Position numbers and translations under genes: made by a program
NCBI GenBank assembly: GCA_963575645.1
Contig: OY754465.1
Location: forward strand, 56,009,901 to 56,073,900
DNA from: Xanthostigma xanthostigma
Lineage: Eukaryota > Arthropoda > Insecta > Raphidioptera > Raphidiidae
Length of the DNA stretch: 64,000 nucleotides
Reading direction: 5' to 3'
The notes under the pieces: model-generated
What the model was told of the DNA's origin: nothing
Database searches by the model: none
Seen by the model: only the letters and a program-made list of their open reading frames with translations
In this document: positions 54,031 through 64,000 of the stretch, piece by piece
How positions within the stretch are numbered: the first letter of the stretch is position 1
How the letters are laid out: each line of letters starts with the position of its first letter

Positions 54031-54475
54031 GAAAAGCCCTATTATTTTTGGAGAAAATCGGCGCAAAAAATAAAGTGAGTGGCCTTGTCGGAGTCTTGAA
54101 CTTTTTATTTGAAATGAATTGGATTAACTATTTTAGTACTTAGTTGGAAATGTTGGCACTAGGACAAGATGTCATTCTTGTAAAAAATTAAACAGCTACT
54201 ATTGGGTTAAGCAGGGTTAAGTGCAGTTAAGATAATTAAGTAATGACAATATTATTTTAAACACGATATAAATATTTTTATGTTGCATTTCTTATTGGTT
54301 GAAAAGCAATAAAAACGCAATTGCAGTAAATCCACAAAGAAAAGTGTATTAAGGCAAAACCCGATACTCGCTGTTGCTATTTTGAAGCGATCTTTTTGAC
54401 TCAGGCTCCAAACACACACAACGAGCACAAGCTACGCATGGGCATTGGGCAGTAACCTAAAAAAAAGACGGGTTG
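54031..54475. other. Spacer
   Basis: No recognisable gene or repeat. Confidence 0.35.
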
Positions 54476-54762
54476 CACTCCGGGAGTGCCGGCGGAACTG
54501 AAAACTTGAATATTAACGTCTTACGAATTTTCGATCAAAATGGTTTGTATCATAGATTGCATTTTTATGTACGATATTTCAACGCTAGATGTCTAATGTT
54601 GTATAAATAAAAGTTTTCGTCTTACGCATATCTGACGATCTGACGCGAGTTTAACATTTTTTACCCATTACAAAAAACTGACGCCTGACGCGAGTTTAAC
54701 ATTTTTTACCCATTACAAAAAGAGTGTACAACGCCGCTAAAGAAGTTTTCACTTCAAAAAAA
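54476..54762 (+). repeat. 284-bp-family repeat with internal tandem duplication, copy 2
   Basis: GCACTCCGGGAGTGCCGGCG to AAGAAGTTTTCACTTCAAAA, with CTGACGCGAGTTTAACATTT duplicated inside. High identity to 39019-39302. Confidence 0.7.
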
Positions 54763-55419
54763 CGGGCGTCACATCACACGAAAGTTAAGGTTATTTGAAC
54801 TTAGTTCCAATTGACATTTTCAAGTTCGCGAAACGATTTTTCCATTCTTTCCTCTCAACTGCCGGCTCAAGTCGAAGAAAGGGAAGCGTTTCACTTTTCG
54901 TCTGATGCACGCCTAGGTATTTAAGCCCCTGGCGAGCCAGAAAAGTTTCATGTCAATAAATTAAAAAAATTTATCTGTAGAAAATCCGCCTATATCGTAC
55001 CGCTGTATCTTCGTTTTGAAACTGACTGATACACGAAATAAAAATTATTTTGTAAAAAGGCGATTAGAATGAGATAAATCGTGTACGCGATCGGACATTG
55101 TATAGAATTTAATAAATAATGTAATAATTATTGATTTGAGAATTTTGTTAATTATTTTATCGATTTATGGAAATTTCTCTACATTACCCAGTACCTAGTA
55201 GCTTATACAAGAAAATAATAACTTTTGCTCGAGTGGTTATTTCCGTGAACGTAAATTTTTTGACGTGGACCTTAGCCTGAGAATAATAGAGAATATACAA
55301 GTAGACTATAGATTATGATGAATCACCTGCATGCTGTATGGAGGTAGGTAATTAAATATTATTATTTTGCTACACACGTCAGCACGTGAGGAACAAACCA
55401 ATAGTCATCTATAAATATA

Positions 55420-55585
55420 CGGGAAGGAAAAAAGTTGTGGTATCGATTTGAGTGTGTTAATTCGCACACATTGTGTTGAAACATATATTGTTCTCTTCGT
55501 TTTAATGAAGGGAAGTGCACAATACCTATATGTTTCAACAATTAACACAGGTAAAATCGATTCAGGAGAAATCCATGTAACGAGC
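55420..55585 (-). repeat. Interspersed repeat, partner of 20005-20165
   Basis: TTGAGTGTGTTAATTCGCAC..GTTTTAATGAAGGGAAG..AACACAGGTAAAATCGATTC..AGGAGAAATCCATG. Confidence 0.55.
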
Positions 55586-56352
55586 ATGCGTTTGTAATAA
55601 ATGTATTCGTATTGTTAATGGAGATTATATAGCCATTTCAATAGCAATTTCAGGGGAATGTACCTATATATTATTAATACGTGAAGAAAAAACTGAACCC
55701 TTTTTTAAGCACATTGCGTGCACGAAGGAGTGCGAGATTTGGCATAGTTAAAGTTCATAATATGGAGAAGCAGTGCAGAAAGATCAAATTTATGTATAAT
55801 ATGTGTAACAAATACATTAAATTAAATAAATAAAATAGTTATTGTTTACGTTCATACACTGTAAAAAATTAATAGAATACACTGTAAAAATATAGCGGAG
55901 TTAATTACTGCAAGAAAACGATATGACATAAGGACGCTCATTACTAATTTTATAAATTTTTTCAATTTAGTTCCGTAAAAATAATTTGAAGACATGAAAA
56001 GCACAATTTCTCTGCATGTACATCTTTCATCAAATTATTGGTCTTTGAAAAATGCGTAGTAGTTCAATGATTATAGAAGGTCATGACTCTAACACGTACA
56101 TATCAATTAATTTTGATGTGTTCTTCATATTATGATTTAATATCTGTATATACAACTACATGTACTAATTCATAACTGTTGAAAACAAAAATATTATTTG
56201 TTATTAATATATTGTTACAAGAGATTTACACGTACAGCTGATTTTTCTTTATCTTCGGGTGGAGTATTTGATTAATACTCAAGGTTAAATTCAGTTTGCC
56301 GTTTTCCATAAGCCACGTGACTTTCGCTGGGTGAATGCAGAAGTATCTTAAG
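55586..56352. other. Intergenic spacer
   Basis: AT-rich DNA without gene or repeat that I can define. Confidence 0.35.
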
Positions 56353-56768
56353 TCCAAAATGGCTATTTTGAGTTTTATATAGATATAAAAATAAAATAAA
56401 AATATGGTATAATAGATTCTATTATACCATATTTTGGCGAAACATGAAATTATTCTGCATTTAAATATGCTCAAAAACATATCTATATAAAACTTAAAAT
56501 AGCCAAAATATGGTATAATAGATTCTATTATACCGCATATTTTGGCGAAACATGAATTTTATCTACCTTTAAATATGCTCAAAAACGTATCTATGTATAT
56601 GTCACCGTAATATTGTCAAATCCGTGATATTGTAATTTCACTAGTGAAATTACAATATCACGATTGAAAAAGAGTCGTGATATTGTAATTTCACTAAGTG
56701 AAATTATAATATCACGGGTTTGACAATATCCCGGTGACATATATACAACTCAAAATAGCCATTTTGGA
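56353..56768. mobile_element. MITE built from nested palindromes
   Basis: Outer inverted ends TCCAAAATGGCTATTTTGAG (56353) and complement (to 56768). Inside are two copies of the palindrome around ATAATAGATTCTATTAT (56401-56433, 56506-56544), each followed by TTTGGCGAAACATGAA. A distal unit (56601-56737) has two tandem palindromes of about 40 bp (56623-56662 perfect; 56676-56716 near-perfect), bracketed by GTCACCG..ATTGTCAAA / TTTGACAATATCCCGGTGAC. Confidence 0.85.
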
Positions 56769-57555
56769 ATTGAAAAAAACTCTCACATATTTTTGCCACA
56801 AGCAAAGAATATTTGAGGCTTAATATAGATATTTTCTGTTCTTGTTCAATTGGGGGTACCGTTCTCCTAAGGCTTTAAGATTTAAGATGTGCGTTTTAAC
56901 ACTTTGACGGACACTTAAAAATTCAGTTTTGTTCCAATTTTGACACTATAGTTTTTTTCATATGTTTGAAATTGAATTAGTTTTATACGTTGTTATGTTG
57001 TGACAATATTGCCTTAGTAGATATTTGTACGGTGACACAAAGCACACAGGGTATGTATTCTACACTGGAAAATAGACTGCTACACCCGTCTGGCTATAAA
57101 ACGTTCCGTAGTATACGACGGCTTCAGCCGTCGTGACAAACTTTTGAAGTTTTGTTTATGACGGTCTAAGCCGGTTTATCCGTCAAAGTGTTAAGTTTGG
57201 AGATTCAGCGTTCCGGTTCCTAAGAGCATCTGATTTTGAAAAAAAATCGGGATAGGTATTTCTATCAAAAGTTTTAGATCTACGTATTTTGTGTATTTGT
57301 TACCGTTTTCAAAGACTTCCTAATTTTATAAAAGGACATTTTGGTTAAAAGTAAAAAAATATTTAAGGTTTGTATATTGTGTGATCGTTGATATTTGAAA
57401 ATTTTTAAGTTTTTTTAATTTAAAAATGATTTGAAATATTCAGTACGCGCGTTAGAAGTTATTCCTCTGTGGTGTGATTTTTAATTTGCCTGCAAATAAT
57501 TTTTGAAATAAAATAATTAAAGGACATCAGCTGGCAGACCGCATATACTTGATAC

Positions 57556-57752
57556 TCCTATATTGCTAGTGGAAGTGTTGTCAACCAAGAGAGACAGCAG
57601 GTGCATACTTCTATCTCACTTATCCGTTATGCGCATGCGTTGCGACTGTAGTGAGGAAGTGGGCAAGTACATGCGCATAACATTTGAGATCTAAGTGATG
57701 TCTGCATCGTTGGGTCATCATTCTTTTAAAGACCCCTACTAGCAATATAGGA
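57556..57752. repeat. Inverted-repeat MITE
   Basis: TCCTATATTGCTAGTGG and CTACTAGCAATATAGGA are inverted ends 197 bp apart. GCGCATGCG and ATGCGCAT occur inside. Confidence 0.6.
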
Positions 57753-57903
57753 ATATTAAGACCGTTCGTATTTTTATCAACCACGCAATATCAATTAACA
57801 ATTCGCTGGATGGACGTCATCTAACGGAACAAGGTCACCTCTGTATTTTATAACCCCGACTGTCAAAATTTTATCATGACGCTCCAAAAGAAATACAATT
57901 TAA

Positions 57904-58406
57904 AGGTGGCACTTCACATGGCTATTTGTGTTCGCTATTGGGTGTTTGTTTTATTTGGCAAAATATATGACGTTCAAGACAAACATGCAAATAGAGGCAA
58001 ATACGACCATCCACACATGGCAGTCAAATAGCAAACACATAAACATTTGGCAGCAGAACGCAGGTTCAAAATTCCAGGAATTTTAGCACTGTTTCATTGT
58101 CCCAATTCATTTTTAATAGTAATTGTTCCAGTTCTCGCTCACAGCACAGACTCAAAAATACTGCACGTCCGTACAAGTTCACGGCGCGTGCGCTTCTGAA
58201 TATAGCCATTGTGTGGACGGTTTATTTGCCTATTTGACTCCTTTGATGTGCCTCGAAAAACCGACAAGCGCACAGTAACGCGTATTTAGTATTGGCCTTA
58301 TTTGTCAAATACGCAAATAAGGCCAACACTTTGTCAAATAGACCCTCCACACTTGGTAATTGTTTGCCAAATACACAAATGCAAATAGCCATGTGAAGTG
58401 CCGGCA
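57904..58406. mobile_element. TAA-flanked MITE (Harbinger-like)
   Basis: Ends AGGTGGCACTTCACATGGCT..ATTTG and complement of TGCCGGCACTTCACATGGCT..ATTTG (to 58406). TAA on both sides (57901-57903, 58407-58409). Subterminal CAAATA-type repeats. A TAA duplication fits PIF/Harbinger; no transposase present. Confidence 0.65.
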
Positions 58407-58928
58407 TAAAACATATATGCTTTGTGATTTGTCCTTCAACGCTACTACGGTCCTGTTTATGAATGAATGCAACAAAGCATGATAATCGTAATTATTACTT
58501 TAAGAGTGCGGGGTGACTTGTGACCCTCTCCTGATCGCCTATACCTTAGAGAGCGTGGGGAGTGCGGTCCCATTTAATGTCCAGATACAACGACGCGACG
58601 TCCGGCCCCGGTGGCTCTTTAAGTCTGTGACATTACATTAATAAGTACATAAATATAAGTTAACAATAAACAAACAAGTGCTGCGCTCCTGTTAACAAGT
58701 GAATACATATATCAATCATTTATAAAACAACAGTTTTTTTGCGAGATGTTTATTTAAATTACTGCTATATAAAAAAAAACAAATCCTAAACGATTTTGAA
58801 GTGAAAACGTGTCAAAACATGTGCAACCGATTTTCCAAATAAGAGTGCTACTAATTTTCCTATATATTATTATTGAAAAATTTAAGAAAAGAACGTGCGA
58901 GGTGAGTTATATACTATCTATCATTTTT
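58407..58928. other. Spacer
   Basis: No gene recognised. GC-richer stretch at 58500-58620 unassigned. Confidence 0.35.
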
Positions 58929-58970
58929 AAACGCTTTATTAAACGCTTTATTAAACGCTTTATATTATTA
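58929..58970 (+). repeat. 12-bp tandem repeat (AAACGCTTTATT)
   Basis: About three head-to-tail copies, and a further copy at about 59180. Confidence 0.7.
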
Positions 58971-59032
58971 GTTTGGGTTGTAAATATGTATGTATGTATG
59001 TAACTAACTCCGTAACGGAATCTTTGAGCATA

Positions 59033-59455
59033 ATTTTCACCAATTTCCCGAAGTCTGATTAATTTGAAACTTTGCATACGTATCAAGGACCGATGACAAT
59101 GCAATAATTTGATAACAGTTTCCCATTATCCTTATTAGGACCCCCAGGATTAATAAATTCTTTTATAGATCCTGTGTAGTAAACGCTTTATTTTCACCAA
59201 TTTCCCGAAGTCTGATTAATTTGAAACTTTGCATACGTATCAAGGACCGATGACAATGCAATAATTTGATAACAGTTTCCCATTATCCTTATTAGGACCC
59301 CCAGGATTAATAAATTCTTTTATAGATCCTCAGATTAATTTGAAACTTTGCATACGTATCAAGGACCGATGACAATGCAATAATTTGATAACAGTTTCCC
59401 ATTATCCTTATTAGGACCCCCAGGATTAATAAATTCTTTTATAGATCCTCAAACT
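59033..59455 (+). repeat. Three large tandem units
   Basis: Near-identical units containing CTGATTAATTTGAAACTTTG..ACGTATCAAGGACCGATGAC..TTAGGACCCCCAGGATTAAT start at about 59033, 59190 and 59332. Periods are 157 and 119 bp because the third lacks the first part. High identity indicates recent duplication or an assembly artefact. Confidence 0.8.
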
Positions 59456-59470
59456 AAAAAGTGAAAAATA

Positions 59471-59690
59471 AAATATAGTTTAAAAAAAACTAAAAAACAC
59501 GCTTTATATCGCACTAAAAAGTAAAAAATAATTGTTTTAAAATAAGCTTAAAAAGCGTTGGGCGCTCGATGTACGAAAATGTGGAACAAAGCGCCCCACG
59601 CTTTTTAAGCTTATTTTAAAACAATTATTTTTTACTTTTTAGTGCGATATAAAGCGTGTTTTTTAGTTTTTTTTAAACTATATTTTATTA
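59471..59690. repeat. Foldback MITE, copy 2
   Basis: Same palindromic unit as 50517-50731 (AAACACGCTTTATATCGCAC..GCGCCCCACGCTTTTTAAGC). Inserted directly beside the tandem units and the Helitron-like fragment. Confidence 0.8.
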
Positions 59691-59925
59691 TACTAATATT
59701 ATAATGAGAGAGTGCGAATTTTGTGAGTTTGTATGTATGTAGATGGTAATCTTCGGAACCACTGCACCTATTTGAAAAATGCTTTCACCACTATTTAGAC
59801 TGAACCTTCAGGATGGACATACGCTATATATTATGACTTTAAAATAAAAGCGCTTTTCGTGGAGACCAATTTTGCAACGTAAGTTGACGAAAAAACCATG
59901 GCAATCTACAAATTCGGGCAAGGTA
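59690..59925 (+). repeat. Helitron-like 5' fragment
   Basis: ATACTAATATTATAATGAGA..GAGTGCGAATTTTGTGAG..ACTGAACCTTCAGGATGGAC..GCGCTTTTCGTGGAGACCAA. Confidence 0.5.
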
Positions 59926-60308
59926 TATCACGGACAATATAGGCCAGTAAAATGACAAACTCAGTTTCCACTAACGCAAAAATTAGAAGAACTTTTCCAT
60001 GGTTACAATATTGAATTTTGACAAGATACAAGCAAAAAACTGATGAAACAAAGTTTTATAACTCTTTTTTAACAAGTTCCAGTCAACGCACGAAGATGCA
60101 ATTGTCACAGATTGTGTATCATACTTATATAAATGATCCCTCAAATTTGCACCCTTTTGCGATTTTGTAGAAATGTTTAGGGTCAAATCATCTTCATTTT
60201 ACTGCGGTCTAAATGCTTGTTTTGGAATAAAACTTCCACTCGCTCGGCAGGACAAATTCGATTCATGATATTGAAAAAGTAACGAAACGCTGCAAAGAAA
60301 AATGATCT

Positions 60309-60755
60309 ATAGGCTGTGTGCATGAAACCTACTAGCGCCGCTAGTGGGTAATAGAGAATTATTGAACTCACTTTTTGTGGAAATCGCGACATGTTTCTAT
60401 GGTGATAAGTCAAAAACTTTAGTTGCCCATGATGTGTAAAAAAAAATTAATAAGAAAAACTGATGTTAATTTGTTTACACTGACAGCGGAACGTCAAATT
60501 AGGACGCCAATGGTCTTTATTTTACTTAAATCGCCATCAGCGCAACAGCCCGGAACACAAAAAGCATTTCCAGATCGATTAGTTTTTCTATGTTTTATTT
60601 GTAAATAAAAAACTTCATAAAATTATAACTATTTTCACTTTTAATAAACATTGCTCACTGACATACGGAAAATTTGAGCTTGAAGTTTCCCCTAGTGCTC
60701 ACCACAAACGCTCGCATCGAAAAGTTTGTAACTCCGCCTCCGTGCACATAGCCCA
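60309..60755. mobile_element. Deleted copy of the 8879-10041 element
   Basis: TAGGCTGTGTGCATGAAACC..CTAGCGCCGCTAGTGGGTAA and, after an internal deletion, GTGGAAATCGCGACATGTTT to CTCCGTGCACATAGCCCATA. Both ends present; the long palindrome is missing. Confidence 0.75.
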
Positions 60756-61480
60756 TAGGGATTAAATCACGACAAATCCCGATGATGCCCGAACATTGAT
60801 TCTATCAGTATTGTGCGTGGGTACCTGTCCGAAAATAATAATTCCACCCCTAGGGAGCCCTAACAACATAGTATAGCTTTATTTATTTAAATTTAGTGTA
60901 GGGTGGGCAGTGATGAGATCTTGCCTAGGGCCCTAAAAAAGCTAGTTATGATCCTGCTCATAAAATTTGTACCATAATCTGATTCTGATTATGCACACAG
61001 TCATCGATTGGGCCTTAAGGCAGTAGTTGTGTAAAATACAGACACAAAAACTATACTATTTTTTCTTCTTTTACCTAATTGATACAATAGTTTGTTTCTC
61101 ACTAATGAGTTCTTTTTTAATTATTAAGCGGCGGGGTGAGAACTTTCCGAATCTTTATTTGGATTTCCATTGAGAGTTTTGCATATCTAAGATTTCGAAA
61201 AGTTATAAATTATTTCTCGCATTAATTTGCTCCGACTGTATATTGCATTGCAATTCAAATAACGACTAATGACCTTAATCAGTCGCGATTAAACAATAAT
61301 AGATAATAATTAATGTTGCTATTTTTATAGAATGTTATTTTATGCACATTGATTTCATGCAGTTGTTATCATCAAGGATTTATTAATTGTATTATGACTA
61401 TATGAATTCCAGTAGCGCCTCCTTTATGATCAATGCAGAGCTGCAGAATCTCATGCACTTCATAATTTTAGAACGAATTA
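60756..61480. other. Intergenic spacer
   Basis: Noncoding, no clear repeat. Confidence 0.35.
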
Positions 61481-61955
61481 TATTTTTACCCACGACTGAA
61501 CGACGAAGGTATATGCGTTTAGGCTGAGAGATTGTTTGTTTGTGTACTCGAATGTCGCCATTTATCGGGAAAACGGTGTGATCAAATCAGATGCGGTTTT
61601 ATATAAAAGGTTTGTATATCATCTGCGATGGTTCTTAGATAGATGTTACAATGGTAACTCGCCAGGGGGCGCTGCACTACGAAAAAAACTAATGTTGTCA
61701 GTTACACCACATAAAAAACAAAATTTAAAGTTTTGAAAAAACCCACAACGAATGTAAACGTAATAGAAAAAGGATTAAACAAAGTTTTAAAATCCCCCGA
61801 CTTAAAAGAGGTACGTAACCAAAGAAAATTCGTTGGGGGCTTCCATTCGCTGCCTTAAATTAAGAATAGGAGAATATCAATTAATCCTTTTTTTATTACA
61901 ACGTTTACATTCGTCGTGGGTTTTTTCAAAATTTTTAATTGTTTTTTTATTTTAT
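61481..61955 (+). mobile_element. Internal part of the 8879-10041 element family
   Basis: Matches 8944-9660: CGAAGGTATATGCGTTTAGG..GATGCGGTTTTATATAAAAG..GCCAGGGGGCGCTGCACTAC, then the KPTTNVNV palindrome arms (61735-61955). Together with 60309-60755 it could represent one element split by about 0.7 kb of other DNA. Confidence 0.65.
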
Positions 61956-62810
61956 CCATATTTAATATTTTAATAGTTACACAAACAACGCTAAAATTTA
62001 ACAGCCACTGACAGACCTCAAAACTCGTGTGTGTTCTGAACCACAAGTTATATAGCGTGTTATTTAGATCAGCTTTGAGCTGCATTTACCGTCAGCACAT
62101 TTGTCAAATAAGCCTCTATCTCTGTCAGGTCACTGACTCTATCTCATTCAGTCAATAACTTTGACGGCCTTGATTCGGCGGTACGTATAATAGCGCCCCC
62201 AACCCCCTCGTGTTAGAAAGTACCTCGCCGGCTGACCCTGCAGAACACCCGGATTTAAAATGTTTACGTGCTGCCTGCACTAATGAACTCTAATTAAAAA
62301 AAATCTTTGTTTAATTAGAGAGCTTTTCATGTTAAATTAATTTAGATTGACCCCTTTGGAACTACTAATTACTATTTAACGTATTAACGTTGATTTGTCC
62401 GTTGTAAATTGTAATCGCAAAGTGAATATAAAATTTAAATCATTGAGAAATATACATGAGAAATAAACTTAACCCATCACAGGAAGTAAAAAAATATCTT
62501 GCCATCTCACAATTTTGTGTAAATTTTCAGTAATACATATTAATGTTGATTGGTACATTGTTAATTGTAACATATAAAGCGGATATTAAACTTTTTCAAT
62601 TAAAAATAAATATAAGAGAACAAAACTTAAAACGATAAGTCCTTACGTGTTTACATACTGTATATTATCTAACATATTATAATCTTTGTCATCATCAAAT
62701 AACAGATGAGGATTGAGGGTGTATATTTCTAATACCTGATCTCGCACTATTAGTTCTCACAATAAATCAAACAATTTATTTTTCTCAATAGTGTATTTTT
62801 TTCATTCCAG
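61956..62810. other. Upstream region or 5' UTR intron of CD36-like gene 2
   Basis: No coding exon recognised. The acceptor at 62810 implies that an untranslated first exon lies further upstream. Confidence 0.45.
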
Positions 62811-63090
62811 ATTTACACACAAGAAAATGAATCTGTGGAAGTACATCGAGAAACACACGTTCTTTATAAGCTTAGGAACAATTTTTGCTGTCACTGGTGT
62901 AGTGATGAGTATTTTGTTTCCAACAATATTTGACCACATAATTAACAGTGAACTTACAATGTCTCCAACATCGAAGACTTTTGAAATTTGGAAGAAACCC
63001 CCGATTCCGTTGCATATTGATTTTTATTTCTTCAATTGGACCAATCCAGAAGATATACGAAATCATTCTATTAAACCACGTTTTCAACAG
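62811..63090 (+). CDS. CD36-like gene 2, first coding exon (gene continues beyond window)
   Basis: Exon begins after acceptor TTCATTCCAG (62810). A 16-nt 5' leader precedes the ATG at 62827, so an upstream non-coding exon is implied but not identified. Coding 62827-63090 is 88 codons: MNLWKYIEKH tail, membrane segment TFFISLGTIFAVTGVVMSIL, then ELTMSPTSKTFEIWKKPPIP and DFYFFNWTNPEDI, ending KPRFQQ at donor CAG|GTTATT. These are family hallmarks, closer to the typical CD36/croquemort consensus than gene 1. Exon structure differs from gene 1: no intron interrupts the sequence between membrane segment and ELT. No second exon is recognisable before 64000. Confidence 0.85.
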
Positions 63091-64000
63091 GTTATTATTT
63101 ATTCATTTATATAAAATTGTTTCTTTGGTGATTTCATGGATGAAAAAAATAGATTATATAAATGATTTTATCAATTATTCTAATTATTGTGTGACGCATT
63201 TATTATGACGCATGTCAAATAATGATAATTACAATCGAGATATTTTCAATGATGGGGATTTTCCATGTTGAAACTTTGTATTGCATATTTACACAATGTT
63301 GCAGTATTAAGGATCTCACAGACATGCATTTAAAAGTAACGGTACTTAAATAGATACAAGAAAATTCGATTTTTGAAGTAAAGATCGCTACACACGAGGC
63401 TGGTTTTGCAGTCTGCAGAATCACTCCTGGGGCTTCCGCTGGCTGCGAAGATGGAAATGACGTCACTGCGGGCTCGCGTGGTGACTTGAAAGATTTCAAA
63501 ATTTGAGCCGGTGCTATTTTTCGTGCTTGCAGTTATAAGAAATTATCAATCAGAAAACAATATCTTGTCACGTTGGCGACACGGGAAAACGTGCACAAAG
63601 CAACATGGCGACATAGTGTGTGTTCTGTTTAGATACAATACACGTTCACTTTCGAACTGTCCTTGCGCTAGTTGCGTGCGCAAGGACAGTTCGAATGTTA
63701 ACAAAAGCATCTACAAAACGAACTTCATAATAAATGTCCTGCTAAGCGAATTTTCATTTTTTGCCTGTTTATTTGTCTGTATCTATACTAATAAAATTGT
63801 AAACCTAACAATATATTTTTCGGACTATATAACAACTTCTCTATACAGGATGAGTTTTAAGTTGATGCTTTTTTTTACAGCGTGTAAAAATCAAATAGAC
63901 GAGCAAATATTTCAAATAGTTTTTTTATCAAAACTCAAAAATAAGAGAGAAACAGCCTTTCGAAGTTTAAATAAATTTTATTAAATTTTCATTAATTTTG
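63091..64000 (+). other. Intron 1 of CD36-like gene 2 (runs off window)
   Basis: No CD36-like continuation in any frame. A perfect 18-bp stem TTCGAACTGTCCTTGCGC / GCGCAAGGACAGTTCGAA with a 9-nt loop is at 63651-63695. The 157-codon frame at 63511 covers this hairpin and is not a recognisable protein. Confidence 0.5.

Noticed and set aside
58929-59455. CRISPR-like array
   Set aside because: Repeats are direct tandem copies without unique spacers, in an insect genomic context.
63511-63984. 157-codon frame as CD36-like gene 2 exon 2 or a new gene
   Set aside because: Contains none of the expected LGPYxFRE-type motifs and spans a perfect hairpin; composition is that of noncoding DNA.

Overview
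This window reads as AT-rich, intron-bearing insect nuclear DNA. The organism is most likely a moth or butterfly (Lepidoptera) or a close relative. This rests on the protein families, on GT-AG introns, and on repeat tails I recognise as typical of lepidopteran genomes: the '...GTCCGACTCGCACTTGG...' poly-T tail at about 435-490 and 51895-51935, the '...CCTCCTCC...TTGAAG..GGTTAAAA' tail near 48000, and short Helitron-like elements starting TCTATACTAATAT. Species is not assignable from sequence alone.

Three protein-coding genes are well supported. (1) A complete TARBP1/Trm3-type tRNA guanosine-2'-O-methyltransferase on the minus strand, 13268 down to 5623. It has four exons that join in frame to 1401 codons plus stop, and all three SpoU/TrmH motifs are intact. 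(2) A complete CD36-family scavenger receptor on the plus strand, 21506-41440, with six exons and 485 residues. It has both terminal membrane segments, its intron 1 is about 12 kb, and it lacks the short 'CFC' disulphide pair normal in the family. (3) The first coding exon of a second CD36-family gene, 62827-63090, whose remainder lies beyond the right edge. TARBP1 and the first CD36 gene are divergently arranged about 8 kb apart. The two CD36 genes form a same-strand tandem pair about 21 kb apart. A short acidic ORF at 4643-4852 is an unproven extra candidate.

Nearly everything else is transposon-derived. 1-5.2 kb: interspersed repeats, an internally deleted hAT element with a target-site duplication, and AT-rich spacer. 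5.2-13.3 kb: TARBP1, with small elements in introns 2 and 3 and a foldback repeat whose terminal bases coincide with the stop codon. 13.3-21.5 kb: spacer with foldback MITEs and Helitron-like elements. 21.6-33.7 kb: CD36 intron 1, holding a hAT MITE, a Tc1/mariner element with arms of about 550 bp, Helitrons, a TTAA-flanked element and a large foldback. 33.7-41.4 kb: CD36 exons 2-6 with a Penelope-tail-like foldback, a minisatellite and a tRNA-derived SINE. 41.5-62.8 kb: intergenic, rich in palindromic MITEs (including nested ones) and tandem-repeat-bearing elements. 62.8-64 kb: start of the second CD36 gene.

I did not find an operon, CRISPR array, rRNA, canonical tRNA gene or a convincing new multi-gene system. 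The most notable signals are structural: several palindromic element families (especially 56353-56768), MITEs that appear to supply the 3' ends of both complete genes, and the altered cysteine pattern of the CD36 protein.
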